DNA from: Paenibacillus tepidiphilus
Lineage (GTDB): Bacteria; Bacillota; Bacilli; Paenibacillales; Paenibacillaceae
Length of the DNA stretch: 64,000 nucleotides
Assembly: GCF_008635795.1 (NCBI RefSeq)
Contig: NZ_VWRQ01000011.1
Location: 124,001-188,000 of the forward strand
Reading direction: 5' to 3'
Shown: positions 1 to 7,782 of the stretch, in pieces
Position numbering within the stretch: position 1 is the first letter of the stretch
How the letters are laid out: the number at the start of each line of letters is the position of its first letter
The notes under the pieces: model-generated
Database searches by the model: none
Told to the model about the DNA's origin: nothing
The model's input: the letters and a program-made list of their open reading frames with translations, nothing else
Program-made: the position numbers and the translations under genes

Positions 1-207
1 ATCCCGCTTTCCGGTCTCAACCAGGTAGATCATTGCTACGGTAAATGAAATCAGACAGATTGAAACCATTAGATACAGCTTTAATCTTACCGACAGATCG
101 CGCCAGAAGTTGTACGGGTACATAGCCATACTCTTTAACCGACGATTACTCTTCTTCTTCGGGAGAAGCAGCACTTCTCCGCCTGAAGCTTTCTCCAGCT
201 CATTCAT
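1..207 (-). CDS. Membrane protein, N-terminal part (runs off the window start)
   Basis: Only the first 69 codons are inside the window. A basic, cytoplasmic-looking segment rich in Lys and Arg (residues 1-40) is followed by one strong hydrophobic stretch (about residues 44-60) ending in Val-Glu-Thr-Gly-Lys-Arg. This fits a type II anchor such as that of a sensor kinase or chemoreceptor, but the diagnostic domain lies outside the window and I do not assign a function. I chose the ATG at 207 because AGAAGG lies 6-7 nt upstream. The in-frame ATG at 225 has no ribosome binding site. Confidence 0.6.
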   Translation of the reverse strand, partial: MNELEKASGGEVLLLPKKKSNRRLKSMAMYPYNFWRDLSVRLKLYLMVSICLISFTVAMIYLVETGKRD

Positions 208-306
208 TTGCTGCCTTCTTTCCATTATGTATTTTCACAGCTAGTTCATTGTAGCTTTTGACCGATGATAAAACACTGAAGGTATTGGTGGAGAACATCT
301 TCTGTA

Positions 307-341
307 AATAAAAATAACCGCATCCCTGGTAAGGATACGGT
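307..341 (-). terminator. Rho-independent terminator of the ABC-2 permease operon
   Basis: On the minus strand a 9-bp stem (ACCGTATCC pairing with GGATGCGGT through one G-U pair, 317-341) is followed directly by a T-rich tract. It lies about 20 bp past the stop of the downstream permease gene. Confidence 0.75.
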
Positions 342-361
342 CACTTGGGTCCTGCCCTCTT

Positions 362-1165
362 CTACGCTCCCGGGCTCTGGTAAGTCTGCAGGCCCTTCTT
401 CCAGATCAGTCTGCTTAAGACAATGAGGATAAGCGCCACGAACGGTATACCGATAATGAAAGCTTTATGATCCTCAAAGCTGAAGAAATACTGCGAGGGA
501 TAGAAGCTGATAAAGCCAAACGGCAGAATCGTTGTCAGGATGATTTTGATCGTCAGATTATAAATGTTCAGCGGATATTCAATCAGTCTTTCGATGCTGC
601 CCACCAGCTCATGCAGGGCATTGCTCTTGATCATCCAAAAGGAAGCGGCAGATAACAGAAACATAAGACAAGAATAGATGATGGTGCAGAAGATCAGTGC
701 AAGCATCAGGTAGAGCACATCCGGGAAGCCGGAGATGATAGCGATATGTCTCTCTGCGGCAATCATTAGTCCAAGACCGATCAGAAATTCGTCAAGCGGG
801 AGTTCCGTGTTATACCGCCCTGTTGAAAGCAGCTGGAAGAACGTACCCAAGGGACGGGTGATGTACGTATCCAGGCTTCCGAGCCGTATCCAATATCCGA
901 GATTCAAAGTATTAATGAAGAAAGTGTTATAGAGTGCCCTGATCAGATAAAAATAACCGAGCATCCAGAACACCTGGTATTTGTTCCAGCCCGCAATCAT
1001 GTCCACCTGGGCAAAGATGATCTCCAGGCTTACTACGCCCATTAACAGAATCAGTGCACTGGCCACGTTGATTGCAATGAAATCCGCCTTATATTCTGCA
1101 TATACAAGCAAGTTGGTCTTAAAGTAAGAGCGGTAACAGCGCAGGTATTTCTTAAGTCCCTCCAT
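362..1165 (-). CDS. ABC-2 family transporter permease (DUF990-like), second subunit
   Basis: Integral membrane subunit of an ABC-type exporter. The 267-residue protein has about six hydrophobic segments starting near residue 30, with a polar cytoplasmic N-terminus. The Asn-Leu-Gly-Tyr-Trp-Ile-Arg-Leu-Gly-Ser-Leu-Asp-Thr-Tyr-Ile motif around residue 85, followed by Arg-Pro-Leu, is typical of the ABC-2 type (PF06182) permeases that work as pairs. The reading frame stays open further upstream, but the ATG at 1165 has GGGGGG 6 nt before it and starts 2 bp after the stop of the preceding permease, so the two are one operon. Substrate unknown. Confidence 0.85.
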   Translation of the reverse strand: MEGLKKYLRCYRSYFKTNLLVYAEYKADFIAINVASALILLMGVVSLEIIFAQVDMIAGWNKYQVFWMLGYFYLIRALYNTFFINTLNLGYWIRLGSLDTYITRPLGTFFQLLSTGRYNTELPLDEFLIGLGLMIAAERHIAIISGFPDVLYLMLALIFCTIIYSCLMFLLSAASFWMIKSNALHELVGSIERLIEYPLNIYNLTIKIILTTILPFGFISFYPSQYFFSFEDHKAFIIGIPFVALILIVLSRLIWKKGLQTYQSPGA

Positions 1166-1167
1166 CT

Positions 1168-1968
1168 TTATCCCCCCTGAACCGTCAGTCTCTTGAAAGC
1201 GGCTTGTTGCAGCAGCATGCATAAAAAGAGAAGAAAGATTACCCAAGCCGACTGCTGAAGGATGAGCCACAGACCTTCCGTTAAGCTGTAGGACTTCATC
1301 ATAGCCGAGACCGGCAGATAGTAGATGGCCCTGAAGGGAAATACATAACACAGCTTCAAGAGCCATTCCGGATAAAATTCCAGCGGGATGTATAGCCCGG
1401 AGAGTATGCTCATGCATGCCATTTTCAGCATGTAGATTCCGATGATAGAGCCTGTCCAGAAGCTGGTCAAGCCCAGGATGAAGTTCAGAATGAAGAAGAT
1501 CAGGTACGCAAGTATAGCCATGACCGTAAACAGCAGCACCTGATTCAGGGAGACCGCATCACCGTCCTTGAACATAAATACCGCTACAAGCGGAATGCTG
1601 ATTACAGCAGCCTGCAGTAACCCTCTGCCCAGATCATCGAACAGATACCTGAACGGAAGCAGCACAGGCTTGACTTTGTCCATTACGATTGAACCGTCGC
1701 GAAAGCTCTCACCGATCCGTTCATCCACTCCGTCTCCCAGCAGTTTGCGCAGAATATGGCCGAAGAGGATATAGGAGAAGACGCTATAAAATGTTAGATT
1801 AGCCAGCTCATCTTCTCCGCTTCCGGAATAGATGGCGTTCCATAAGAAATACTCTACAAAGAAAATTACAAGGGCAGCGAACAGGGAAGACAGGAAATTA
1901 AACTTATAGAACAGCTCCAGCCGGATTCTGGTTTTGCTGAACGCCAAATATCTCTTCATCGTCATCAT
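1168..1968 (-). CDS. ABC-2 family transporter permease, first subunit
   Basis: Partner of the next permease: 266 residues, about six transmembrane segments, a basic N-terminus (Lys-Arg-Tyr-Leu-Ala-Phe), and a cytoplasmic loop with the Arg-Asp-Gly-Ser-Ile-Val-Met-Asp-Lys-Val-Lys-Pro-Val motif that corresponds to the equivalent 'Thr-Arg-Pro-Leu' loop of the partner. Both are ABC-2 type. The ATG at 1968 overlaps the TGA of the upstream 36-codon ORF (ATGA), the arrangement expected after an ATPase gene. No complete ATP-binding protein gene lies upstream; the next gene belongs to an unrelated operon with its own terminator. The exporter is therefore either energised by an ATPase encoded elsewhere or is defunct. 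Confidence 0.82.
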   Translation of the reverse strand: MMTMKRYLAFSKTRIRLELFYKFNFLSSLFAALVIFFVEYFLWNAIYSGSGEDELANLTFYSVFSYILFGHILRKLLGDGVDERIGESFRDGSIVMDKVKPVLLPFRYLFDDLGRGLLQAAVISIPLVAVFMFKDGDAVSLNQVLLFTVMAILAYLIFFILNFILGLTSFWTGSIIGIYMLKMACMSILSGLYIPLEFYPEWLLKLCYVFPFRAIYYLPVSAMMKSYSLTEGLWLILQQSAWVIFLLFLCMLLQQAAFKRLTVQGG

Positions 1969-2078
1969 CACTTCTCATCCACATTTTCATAGAGATAGAG
2001 CAGTACACTTTCCAGAGTATCCATACTCGGGTTGCTCCTCACCACAGCGCAATTCGGGTCAAATCTATATAAATTCAT
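1968..2078 (-). pseudogene. Possible 3' remnant of the missing ABC ATPase gene (36 codons)
   Basis: A short open frame whose stop overlaps the start of the permease gene in the ATGA pattern of a translationally coupled operon. The peptide ends Pro-Ser-Met-Asp-Thr-Leu-Glu-Ser-Val-Leu-Leu-Tyr-Leu-Tyr-Glu, similar in spacing to the Pro-Ser-Leu-Glu-Asp-Val-Phe-Leu tail of many exporter ATPases. This suggests that a deletion removed most of an ATPase gene between here and the terminator at 2142-2181. A genuine small ORF cannot be excluded: an ATG at 2078 and a TATAAT-like box just upstream are present. The homology is inferred from context only. Confidence 0.35.
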
Positions 2079-2141
2079 ACCAGAATTATACTTTTGAGTA
2101 AGTGATAAAAAATATATAGGTTATCGGTCATACAAAGTAAA

Positions 2142-2181
2142 AAACGGCTTAGCCGTCCTAATTTGGACGGCTAAGCCGTTT
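2142..2181 (-). terminator. Strong terminator, end of the polyketide operon
   Basis: Perfect 17-bp inverted repeat (2142-2158 with 2165-2181) with a 6-nt loop, then a T-run on the minus strand. It follows the FAD oxidoreductase stop within 10 bp and separates the polyketide operon from the ABC remnant. Confidence 0.9.
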
Positions 2182-2187
2182 CTGCCA

Positions 2188-3336
2188 TCACCGGGTCATC
2201 CCGGTCTCCGAGAGTCGGGTAGCCTTGACCACGTACTTGGCCAAGCCCGGGAATACCCGTGCCAGTCCAGGATACAGCCGGTTGGTTCTGGCAAACGCCA
2301 GACTTTGAATCCGCCTTGCCCGCTTCAGCAGCGCGGTGAATTCCTGATTCGCTTCCCCGGTGTAGCCGGTTCGCCACTGATCATAACGGAGTTCTCCCTT
2401 AAGATATTGGTCCGTCCAGCCGGAGCACAGCAGCGAGGAACGCAGGGCAATTGACATTCCGTCTCCGCATAACGGCGGAATCATGAGCATGGCATCCCCG
2501 ATATGGGGAAATTCCGACCAGGGCTCCGGGAGATCGGACAAATGGACGGGTGCCATCGACACCTGCGAGCCAGGGACCGGATTCCCTGCGGTGAGCCTTT
2601 CCGCTAGCCGGAAATTTGTCTGTGCAGCCGTCTGCAGAATTTCCGGCACGGATTTCCCGTTCCCTTGGACGGAATCCAGAGTCAAGAGCGCAGCGACATT
2701 GGCTTTCCCTTCTTCAATGGGGGAAATTCCAATATATCCGCCCGGGCAGAAATAAAGCTCTACCCGTGACGGAACATGAATGCCGGTGAAGTGGGATTTT
2801 ACACCGATATATACGGTCTCATCCCTGGTTTCCTCAGCAAAGCGCGCCATATCCCGGGGTTTCTTCGTCCCGTATGCACCCACTACAGCCCTTGCCTGAT
2901 AACGGACCCTTCGGCCGTTCTGCCGGGTCTCCACTTCATAAAGATGATCATCCGTCTTGCGGATGCCGGTGACCATGGTCTTCGTAACAATCTCCGCTCC
3001 CGCCGCCTGTGCCTTCTGATGAAGAATCCGGTCCAGCTCATAACGGCTGATCCCGACGGCCTCTCCGGGCAGAGGAGCCTCAATCTCTCCTCCATGCGGC
3101 AGGATGATGACGGCCCGGTCCATCATGGCGGGCACAATCCCTTCCTTCAAGAGATCGACGCCGAGAACCTTCAGCATTTCCTTGGTCTCCGGAGACATGA
3201 ACTCTCCGCAGGTCTTGTGGCGCGGGAACTCCTGCCGGTCCAGCAGCACCGTGCGGTGTCCCAGCCGGGCAAGCTGGAGTGCGCAGCTGCTGCCGGCGAT
3301 TCCCGCTCCGATCACAATGATATCCACTGGCTTCAT
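2188..3336 (-). CDS. FAD-dependent oxidoreductase, geranylgeranyl-reductase/halogenase-like family (tailoring monooxygenase)
   Basis: 382-residue flavoprotein. The N-terminal dinucleotide fold is clear: Gly-Ala-Gly-Ile-Ala-Gly (about residues 11-16), then Leu-Leu-Asp-Arg at the end of the second strand. A Pro-Arg-His-Lys-Thr-Cys-Gly-Glu motif near residue 40 is characteristic of the geranylgeranyl reductase-like group, and a late Gly-Asp-Ala plus Cys-Gly-Asp-Gly-Met stretch (about residues 278-296) contacts FAD in the family. It is the third gene of an operon after a type III polyketide synthase and a methyltransferase, so it probably hydroxylates or oxidises the aromatic or pyrone product, as the flavoprotein SrsC does in Streptomyces. 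The start ATG at 3336 lies 42 bp after the methyltransferase stop. The exact reaction is inferred. Confidence 0.85.
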   Translation of the reverse strand: MKPVDIIVIGAGIAGSSCALQLARLGHRTVLLDRQEFPRHKTCGEFMSPETKEMLKVLGVDLLKEGIVPAMMDRAVIILPHGGEIEAPLPGEAVGISRYELDRILHQKAQAAGAEIVTKTMVTGIRKTDDHLYEVETRQNGRRVRYQARAVVGAYGTKKPRDMARFAEETRDETVYIGVKSHFTGIHVPSRVELYFCPGGYIGISPIEEGKANVAALLTLDSVQGNGKSVPEILQTAAQTNFRLAERLTAGNPVPGSQVSMAPVHLSDLPEPWSEFPHIGDAMLMIPPLCGDGMSIALRSSLLCSGWTDQYLKGELRYDQWRTGYTGEANQEFTALLKRARRIQSLAFARTNRLYPGLARVFPGLAKYVVKATRLSETGMTR

Positions 3337-3378
3337 TCACGGTTCACCTGCTTTTTAATTAAAATAGGCGGTTCGATG

Positions 3379-4092
3379 TCAAGCATTAGGGATTACCACC
3401 GAATAACGGAACAGCGGCTTCCACGAATAAGTCATGTCTGCGGATTGAAGGTTCTGCTGCAGCTCCCGCCAATCCCGGTCCTTGAAGCCTTTGGCAACGG
3501 ACAGCGGTCCGTCATGCCGGATGTAGCGGTTGCGCGAGATTACGTGTGTAACTACCCAGACGGCAGCGTACGATACCGGATGCCGGTGAATGTCGTTGAT
3601 GACGACCCCGTATTTCGCAGCTCTGCGCATATGGGATACCATCTCTACCAGCTGCAATCCGTCAAAATGATGGATAAACTGCGAGCCGGTCACAATATCC
3701 GCCGAGCCATCCTTCAGCTCCCTAAGGTCGCCCTGCACCACCTTCACCCGTGGTTCATCGCGGAACAGCTGCCGGGCTTCCTCGCAGGCTTCTTGGGTCA
3801 TGTCAACCAGAGTGATCTTCAGCCCGATGCCCTTCCGGTCTCCCCATTCGAGCAGCTTCCGGTTCACATCGCCCGAGCCTGCACCCACATCCAGAATACT
3901 GAGCGCTTTGGGCCGGCCGCTGGCCAGCCACAATTTCTCTACGCCGGCCCTGGTCGGGCCGGGAGCGGCGAAGATCCGGTTCAGCCGCCGCAAATGCTTC
4001 AGTGCCTCGCGGAGTTCCTCGCCGCCCATCGAGAAGTCATCCATCAGCTCGTCTTCCTGCGCCCGGACCGACAATCTTCTAAAGAACGGCAT
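3379..4092 (-). CDS. Class I SAM-dependent methyltransferase of the type III polyketide operon
   Basis: 237 residues. SAM-binding motif I is Ile-Leu-Asp-Val-Gly-Ala-Gly-Ser-Gly (about residues 66-74), followed by an acidic residue at the end of the next strand (Val-Asp-Met) and Gln-Gly-Asp-Leu-Arg as motif II/III. The C-terminal His-rich stretch resembles small-molecule O-/C-methyltransferases. The start codon overlaps the last 14 bases of the polyketide synthase gene, with AGGAG inside that gene, so translation is coupled. It most likely methylates the polyketide made by its neighbour. Substrate and O- versus C-methylation cannot be read from the sequence. Confidence 0.87.
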   Translation of the reverse strand: MPFFRRLSVRAQEDELMDDFSMGGEELREALKHLRRLNRIFAAPGPTRAGVEKLWLASGRPKALSILDVGAGSGDVNRKLLEWGDRKGIGLKITLVDMTQEACEEARQLFRDEPRVKVVQGDLRELKDGSADIVTGSQFIHHFDGLQLVEMVSHMRRAAKYGVVINDIHRHPVSYAAVWVVTHVISRNRYIRHDGPLSVAKGFKDRDWRELQQNLQSADMTYSWKPLFRYSVVIPNA

Positions 4093-5239
4093 GATTCTGC
4101 TCCTGATGAGCCGGGGAATAGGCCGGAACGTAAGTGAAGCGCATCAGCTCGGCGGTCAGCCCCGGGCCAAAGGCCATCGCTACTCCTTCTTTAGCCGCGC
4201 TTCCCTGTGCTTTCATATCCTGCCGCATGGCCTCAAGCACAAACAGGATGGTGACCGAAGACAGATTACCGGCGGTTCGCAGGATCTCGCGGCTATAGTG
4301 TGTCTGTTCATCGCGGAGCCTCATGACCTTCTGGACCGAATCGACAATCCCGCGTCCGCCCGGATGGATTGCCCACAGCTCAGGCAGCGCAGCGCCGGCA
4401 AGCAGAAGCTCAAGCTCTGCTTCGAGATGGCTGCCCAGCAGCTCCGGAATCCGCGGGGATAAATACAAGTCGAACCCTGCATCGCCTACCTCCCAGGTCA
4501 TATCCGCAGTCGTCTCCGGAAGCAGCACCGAATAGCCCGTGCCCAGACTCAGATAATGGCTGTGCCGGGCTTCCGCAGCTCCAACAACACAGGCGCCTGC
4601 CCCGTCGCCGAAGAAGGAAGCGGCGAATAATGCCCCTCTTTCCTGGACCGGCTGGAAATGCAAGGTGCACAGCTCCACACACACGACGAGCACTGTAGAC
4701 CCGGGTGCGCCATTGACGACATCACGCGCCATCTGGATTGCCTTCAGGCCGGCAGCGCAGCCCTGAAAGATTAACGGAAGCCGGTTCACGCGCGGCGACA
4801 TTCCAAGCTCACGGATGAGCATGACATCCAGTCCCGGCAGGTATTGGCCCGTGCAGCTGACGGTGATAAGGTGGGTAATCTCTCCGGCGGTCTGACCGGC
4901 ATCGCGCAGCGCTCTACGGGCGGCCTCCAGCCCCAGCGGAAGCGCCTCCTGCTGATATTTCTTCATCCGTTCACCGGTCGTGGGGATTCCCGCCAGCTCC
5001 CCTCCTGTCGGTACATACCGGCAGGAATCCGCAGAGCCGAGATAGCTGTCGTCTACAGTATAGCGGGTCTCCACGCCGCAGGATTTGAAGATCCGCTTAG
5101 CGAAGCGTGCCAAATCCGGGCTGTCCTGCAGTGAGGAAGCGATCAGCTCCGCGATTTCCGGCTGGGCAATGGAATAGGCAGGCAGAGCCGTTCCAATGCC
5201 CAGGACCGCCGTTCCGGCCTTGCTGTTCATTTCAGTCAT
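4079..5239 (-). CDS. Type III polyketide synthase (chalcone/stilbene synthase family)
   Basis: 386 residues, the usual length. The catalytic triad is visible: Cys161 in Phe-Gln-Gly-Cys-Ala-Ala-Gly, His292 in Ile-His-Pro-Gly-Gly-Arg, and Asn325 in Gly-Asn-Leu-Ser-Ser. The Gly-Asp-Gly-Ala-Gly-Ala loop (about 211-216) is the family signature. Such enzymes condense a fatty acyl-CoA starter with malonyl-CoA to give alkylpyrones or alkylresorcinols; relatives are B. subtilis BpsA and Streptomyces SrsA. It is the first gene of an operon with a methyltransferase and a flavoprotein. Start ATG at 5239 has GGAGG 7 nt upstream. Product class inferred, chain length unknown. Confidence 0.93.
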   Translation of the reverse strand: MTEMNSKAGTAVLGIGTALPAYSIAQPEIAELIASSLQDSPDLARFAKRIFKSCGVETRYTVDDSYLGSADSCRYVPTGGELAGIPTTGERMKKYQQEALPLGLEAARRALRDAGQTAGEITHLITVSCTGQYLPGLDVMLIRELGMSPRVNRLPLIFQGCAAGLKAIQMARDVVNGAPGSTVLVVCVELCTLHFQPVQERGALFAASFFGDGAGACVVGAAEARHSHYLSLGTGYSVLLPETTADMTWEVGDAGFDLYLSPRIPELLGSHLEAELELLLAGAALPELWAIHPGGRGIVDSVQKVMRLRDEQTHYSREILRTAGNLSSVTILFVLEAMRQDMKAQGSAAKEGVAMAFGPGLTAELMRFTYVPAYSPAHQEQNHAVL

Positions 5240-5371
5240 TTATGCGCCTCCGTTAAAGTGGATTTTTAGGCTATGGCTAACATTGTTTACCCTTAACGGT
5301 CCCTTTATAATCCGGCCAGCTACGGTCCCTCCAGCTATAGGATCAGGCGGCCTGAGCGACCATTGTCAACT

Positions 5372-5401
5372 TAAACAAAAAGCAGCCATGCATCGGCTGC
5401 T
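5372..5401 (-). terminator. Terminator after flgB
   Basis: Minus-strand hairpin AGCAGCC...GGCTGCT (5381-5387 with 5395-5401), loop of 7 nt, followed by TTTTGTTT. It lies about 55 bp past the flgB stop and upstream of the polyketide operon start. Confidence 0.7.
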
Positions 5402-5456
5402 CTGGCTGCTCTTAACGTAGATCTTCCTGGTTGTATTATTCTGCTGCCGTACGGAC

Positions 5457-5867
5457 TTATTTCAAATCCTGCAGCAGATTCTTTATTTTCGAATAATGCC
5501 CGCTCACCTTATCAACCATGTAATTATACATCAGCTGATTCTCTGCGAGGTTGGCCATTTCAATATCCATATCGACATTATTGCCGTTGTTGTTCATTGT
5601 GGTATCGCTGTTCTGCACAATCCGGTAGGGAATTCCCGACAAGCCGGTCTCACCGGTGGGTATGTGCTTCGGATGTGTCCGTTTGACCTCCAGATTGTCC
5701 GATGAACCGTTCTCGATAATACGCCGGAGTTCCTCCTGAAACTCCACCGTCTTCTTTTTATAATTGGGGGTATCGGCATTGGCGATATTCTCGGCAGTGA
5801 CGTTGTGCCGTACATTCAGCACCTGCAAAAGGGATTCGTTGAGTCTTGAAGAGCTGCTTTGGATCAT
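5457..5867 (-). CDS. flgB: Flagellar basal-body rod protein FlgB (orphan copy)
   Basis: 136 residues, close to the usual length of about 130. The N-terminal rod-protein signature Asn-Ile-Ala-Asn-Ala-Asp-Thr-Pro-Asn-Tyr-Lys (about residues 26-36) is intact, and the C-terminus has the paired heptad helix common to axial proteins (Asp-Ile-Glu-Met-Ala-Asn-Leu-Ala-Glu-Asn). FlgB forms the proximal rod. It normally heads the large fla/che operon as flgB-flgC-fliE, but no other flagellar gene is in this window and the gene has its own AAGGAG site and terminator. It is either a second, specialised copy or a relocated sole copy. Confidence 0.92.
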   Translation of the reverse strand: MIQSSSSRLNESLLQVLNVRHNVTAENIANADTPNYKKKTVEFQEELRRIIENGSSDNLEVKRTHPKHIPTGETGLSGIPYRIVQNSDTTMNNNGNNVDMDIEMANLAENQLMYNYMVDKVSGHYSKIKNLLQDLK

Positions 5868-5981
5868 GGCTCAATCTCCTTGTTATGTTGATATGGCTAT
5901 AATGATGCAACCGGGTATTCTTTTTTTCGTATACTAATACCATTAAACTTTAAAATTAAAATAACTGCAAGGAGTGAAATC

Positions 5982-6422
5982 ATGAAAAAACACAAATTAA
6001 GCTTTCTGCTGCTCATTTTGCTGATTATGCCGGGTTGTGCGTTTGCAGAGCAGGTCGGAGACAGCGTGAATTTTGCCACGGACACCGCCTCTTACATGCA
6101 GAAGCTGAATGAATTCGGCCAAGAGGCCCAGACCTGGGTTACCGATGCTGCCACGGACCCGGAGGCAAGGGAGGCACTGAAAGACAAACTTGTGGCCCTC
6201 AAGGAAGAGAGCGCCCAGTATGCCAGTCTGCAGGTTCCGGAGTATGCGGCGGATTTGCACCAAAAGATCGCCGGTTATAACGATACGCTGCAGCAAGGCC
6301 TCGATCAGGCGATTGCCAACGTGGAGGAAGGCAAGGCAGCCTTCGAATCGACGGGAATTCCCGATACCATTAATCAGGTTAATGAGCTGATGAACCAGCT
6401 AAATCAGCTGATTCCGAATTAA
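5982..6422 (+). CDS. Small secreted lipoprotein, DUF6376-like
   Basis: 146 residues with a classic lipoprotein signal: Lys-Lys-His-Lys, a hydrophobic core, and a lipobox Met-Pro-Gly-Cys with Cys19 as the likely lipidated residue. The mature part is helical and Gln/Asn/Ala rich, without cysteines, and repeats Asn-Glu-Leu-Met-Asn-Gln-Leu-Asn-Gln-Leu at its end. The pattern matches small Bacillales lipoproteins annotated DUF6376, with no known function. AAGGAG lies 8 nt before the ATG. It is divergent from flgB with a 114-bp shared upstream region. Confidence 0.8.
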   Translation: MKKHKLSFLLLILLIMPGCAFAEQVGDSVNFATDTASYMQKLNEFGQEAQTWVTDAATDPEAREALKDKLVALKEESAQYASLQVPEYAADLHQKIAGYNDTLQQGLDQAIANVEEGKAAFESTGIPDTINQVNELMNQLNQLIPN

Positions 6423-6541
6423 CGTTATTAAGCGCAGAAGCACTATACAACCGCTCCGAAAGCGTTTAAAATTCTCTTTAGCAAATGCTTACAATCATTT
6501 GATCCGAGAGAATTTATCCGCAGAAGGAGTTTTGAAGTGAC

Positions 6542-7717
6542 ATGCTGGAATCAAGCATAACCAAGCAAATTGAACGAACCTTGAGAGCAAGCATCGACAA
6601 TAATGAGATTGCCGGAGCAAATTTCATGATCATCAAGGACGGCAATGAGGTCTTCTACCATGAAGACGGATTCGCCGATCTTGCAGCAAAGCGTCCGATA
6701 GCCCGGGATTCCATCTTCCGGTTATATTCAATGACGAAGCCGGTAACCGCTGCCGCCGTCATGCTGCTGTTAGAGCGCGGGGAGATCGACCTCTTCGATC
6801 CCGTCAGCCGTTATATTCCCGGATTCAGGAACCAGCAGGTTGAACGCAGCGGCGAGCTTGTGCCGGCCGGCCGGGAGGTCAATATTCATGATCTGTTGAA
6901 CATGACCTCCGGCCTCACCTACGGCGGGACCGATCAAGCCGGACAGCATGCAGATGCCTTGTTCCGTGAACTGGGAAGCCGCTTGTCCGGCGATAAGCCG
7001 ATGAGCACCATGGAGTTTGCGGACCGTCTGGGTCAAGGTCCTCTCTCCTTCGAGCCGGGTTCCTCCTGGCAGTACGGTACATCGGCGGATGTCCTGGGCG
7101 CAGTAGTGGAAGCGGTTAGCGGCATGCGTTACGGGCAATTCCTGCTACAGGAAATCTTCGCGCCGCTGGGAATGCAGGATACAGGCTTCTGGCTGCCGGA
7201 GGAACGGAGAGCCCGCCTGGTCAAGACCTACCAGGATGACGGGGCAGGCGGATTGAAGCTGTTCACGGAAAGCCATCTCGGCATCGCTCATCAGATGGAC
7301 CGGGAACCGGCATTCGAGTCGGGCGGCGCAGGACTTGCCTCCACTATTGACGATGCCGCGAAATTCACAACGATGCTGATGAATCAGGGCCGTTATGAAG
7401 GCGGACAGCTGCTGAAGCCAAGAACGGTGCAATTTATGACCTCGGCTGCACTGTCTGCACGGCAGCAGCAGGGCTTCGATACATGGCATTCCTTATGCGG
7501 CCATAGCTACGGGAACCAGATGCGCATCATGACCGAGCCCGGCAAGGCCGGACTCATCGGCGGCCGGGGCGAATACGGCTGGGACGGCTGGCTAGGGGCT
7601 TACTTCAGCAACAGTCCGGAGGATCGGCTGACGGTCCTGTTCATGATCCAGAAGAAGGATGCAGGCACGTTGCCGGTTACGCGCAAGCTGCGTAATATCG
7701 TGTTCAGCAGCCTGTAA
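6542..7717 (+). CDS. Serine hydrolase of the beta-lactamase/penicillin-binding (class C-like) family
   Basis: 391 residues with no signal peptide, so probably cytoplasmic. The nucleophile motif Ser63-Met-Thr-Lys66 follows Phe-Arg-Leu-Tyr, and the second motif Tyr178-Gly-Thr-Ser181-Ala-Asp-Val-Leu-Gly is typical of EstB-like esterases and D-aminopeptidase relatives. A glycine-rich Gly-Gly-Arg-Gly-Glu-Tyr-Gly-Trp-Asp-Gly (about 341-350) stands in the position of the third motif. Such proteins hydrolyse esters, amides or peptides; the substrate cannot be predicted. It is a single gene with a strong terminator just downstream. Confidence 0.88.
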   Translation: MLESSITKQIERTLRASIDNNEIAGANFMIIKDGNEVFYHEDGFADLAAKRPIARDSIFRLYSMTKPVTAAAVMLLLERGEIDLFDPVSRYIPGFRNQQVERSGELVPAGREVNIHDLLNMTSGLTYGGTDQAGQHADALFRELGSRLSGDKPMSTMEFADRLGQGPLSFEPGSSWQYGTSADVLGAVVEAVSGMRYGQFLLQEIFAPLGMQDTGFWLPEERRARLVKTYQDDGAGGLKLFTESHLGIAHQMDREPAFESGGAGLASTIDDAAKFTTMLMNQGRYEGGQLLKPRTVQFMTSAALSARQQQGFDTWHSLCGHSYGNQMRIMTEPGKAGLIGGRGEYGWDGWLGAYFSNSPEDRLTVLFMIQKKDAGTLPVTRKLRNIVFSSL

Positions 7718-7732
7718 GGCGAAACGTAAAGA

Positions 7733-7766
7733 AACCGCGCCGGAGTGAGCTCCTGGCGCGGTTTTT
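7733..7766 (+). terminator. Terminator between serine hydrolase and GH43 genes (probably bidirectional)
   Basis: Stem AACCGCGCC with GGCGCGGTT (7733-7741 and 7755-7763) and TTTTTT on the plus strand. On the minus strand the stem is followed by TTTCTTT, so it can also end the convergent GH43 gene. Confidence 0.85.
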
Positions 7767-7782
7767 TGCGGAGCGAGTAAGG

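Noticed and set aside
362-1417. 351-codon version of the second ABC-2 permease
   Set aside because: The extra 84 codons overlap the upstream permease gene and do not look like a membrane protein; the ATG at 1165 has a good ribosome binding site.
2776-4137. 453-codon plus-strand ORF across the methyltransferase and flavoprotein genes
   Set aside because: It lies antisense to two well-recognised genes, has no ribosome binding site and no family-like composition. Long antisense frames are common in this GC-rich codon usage.
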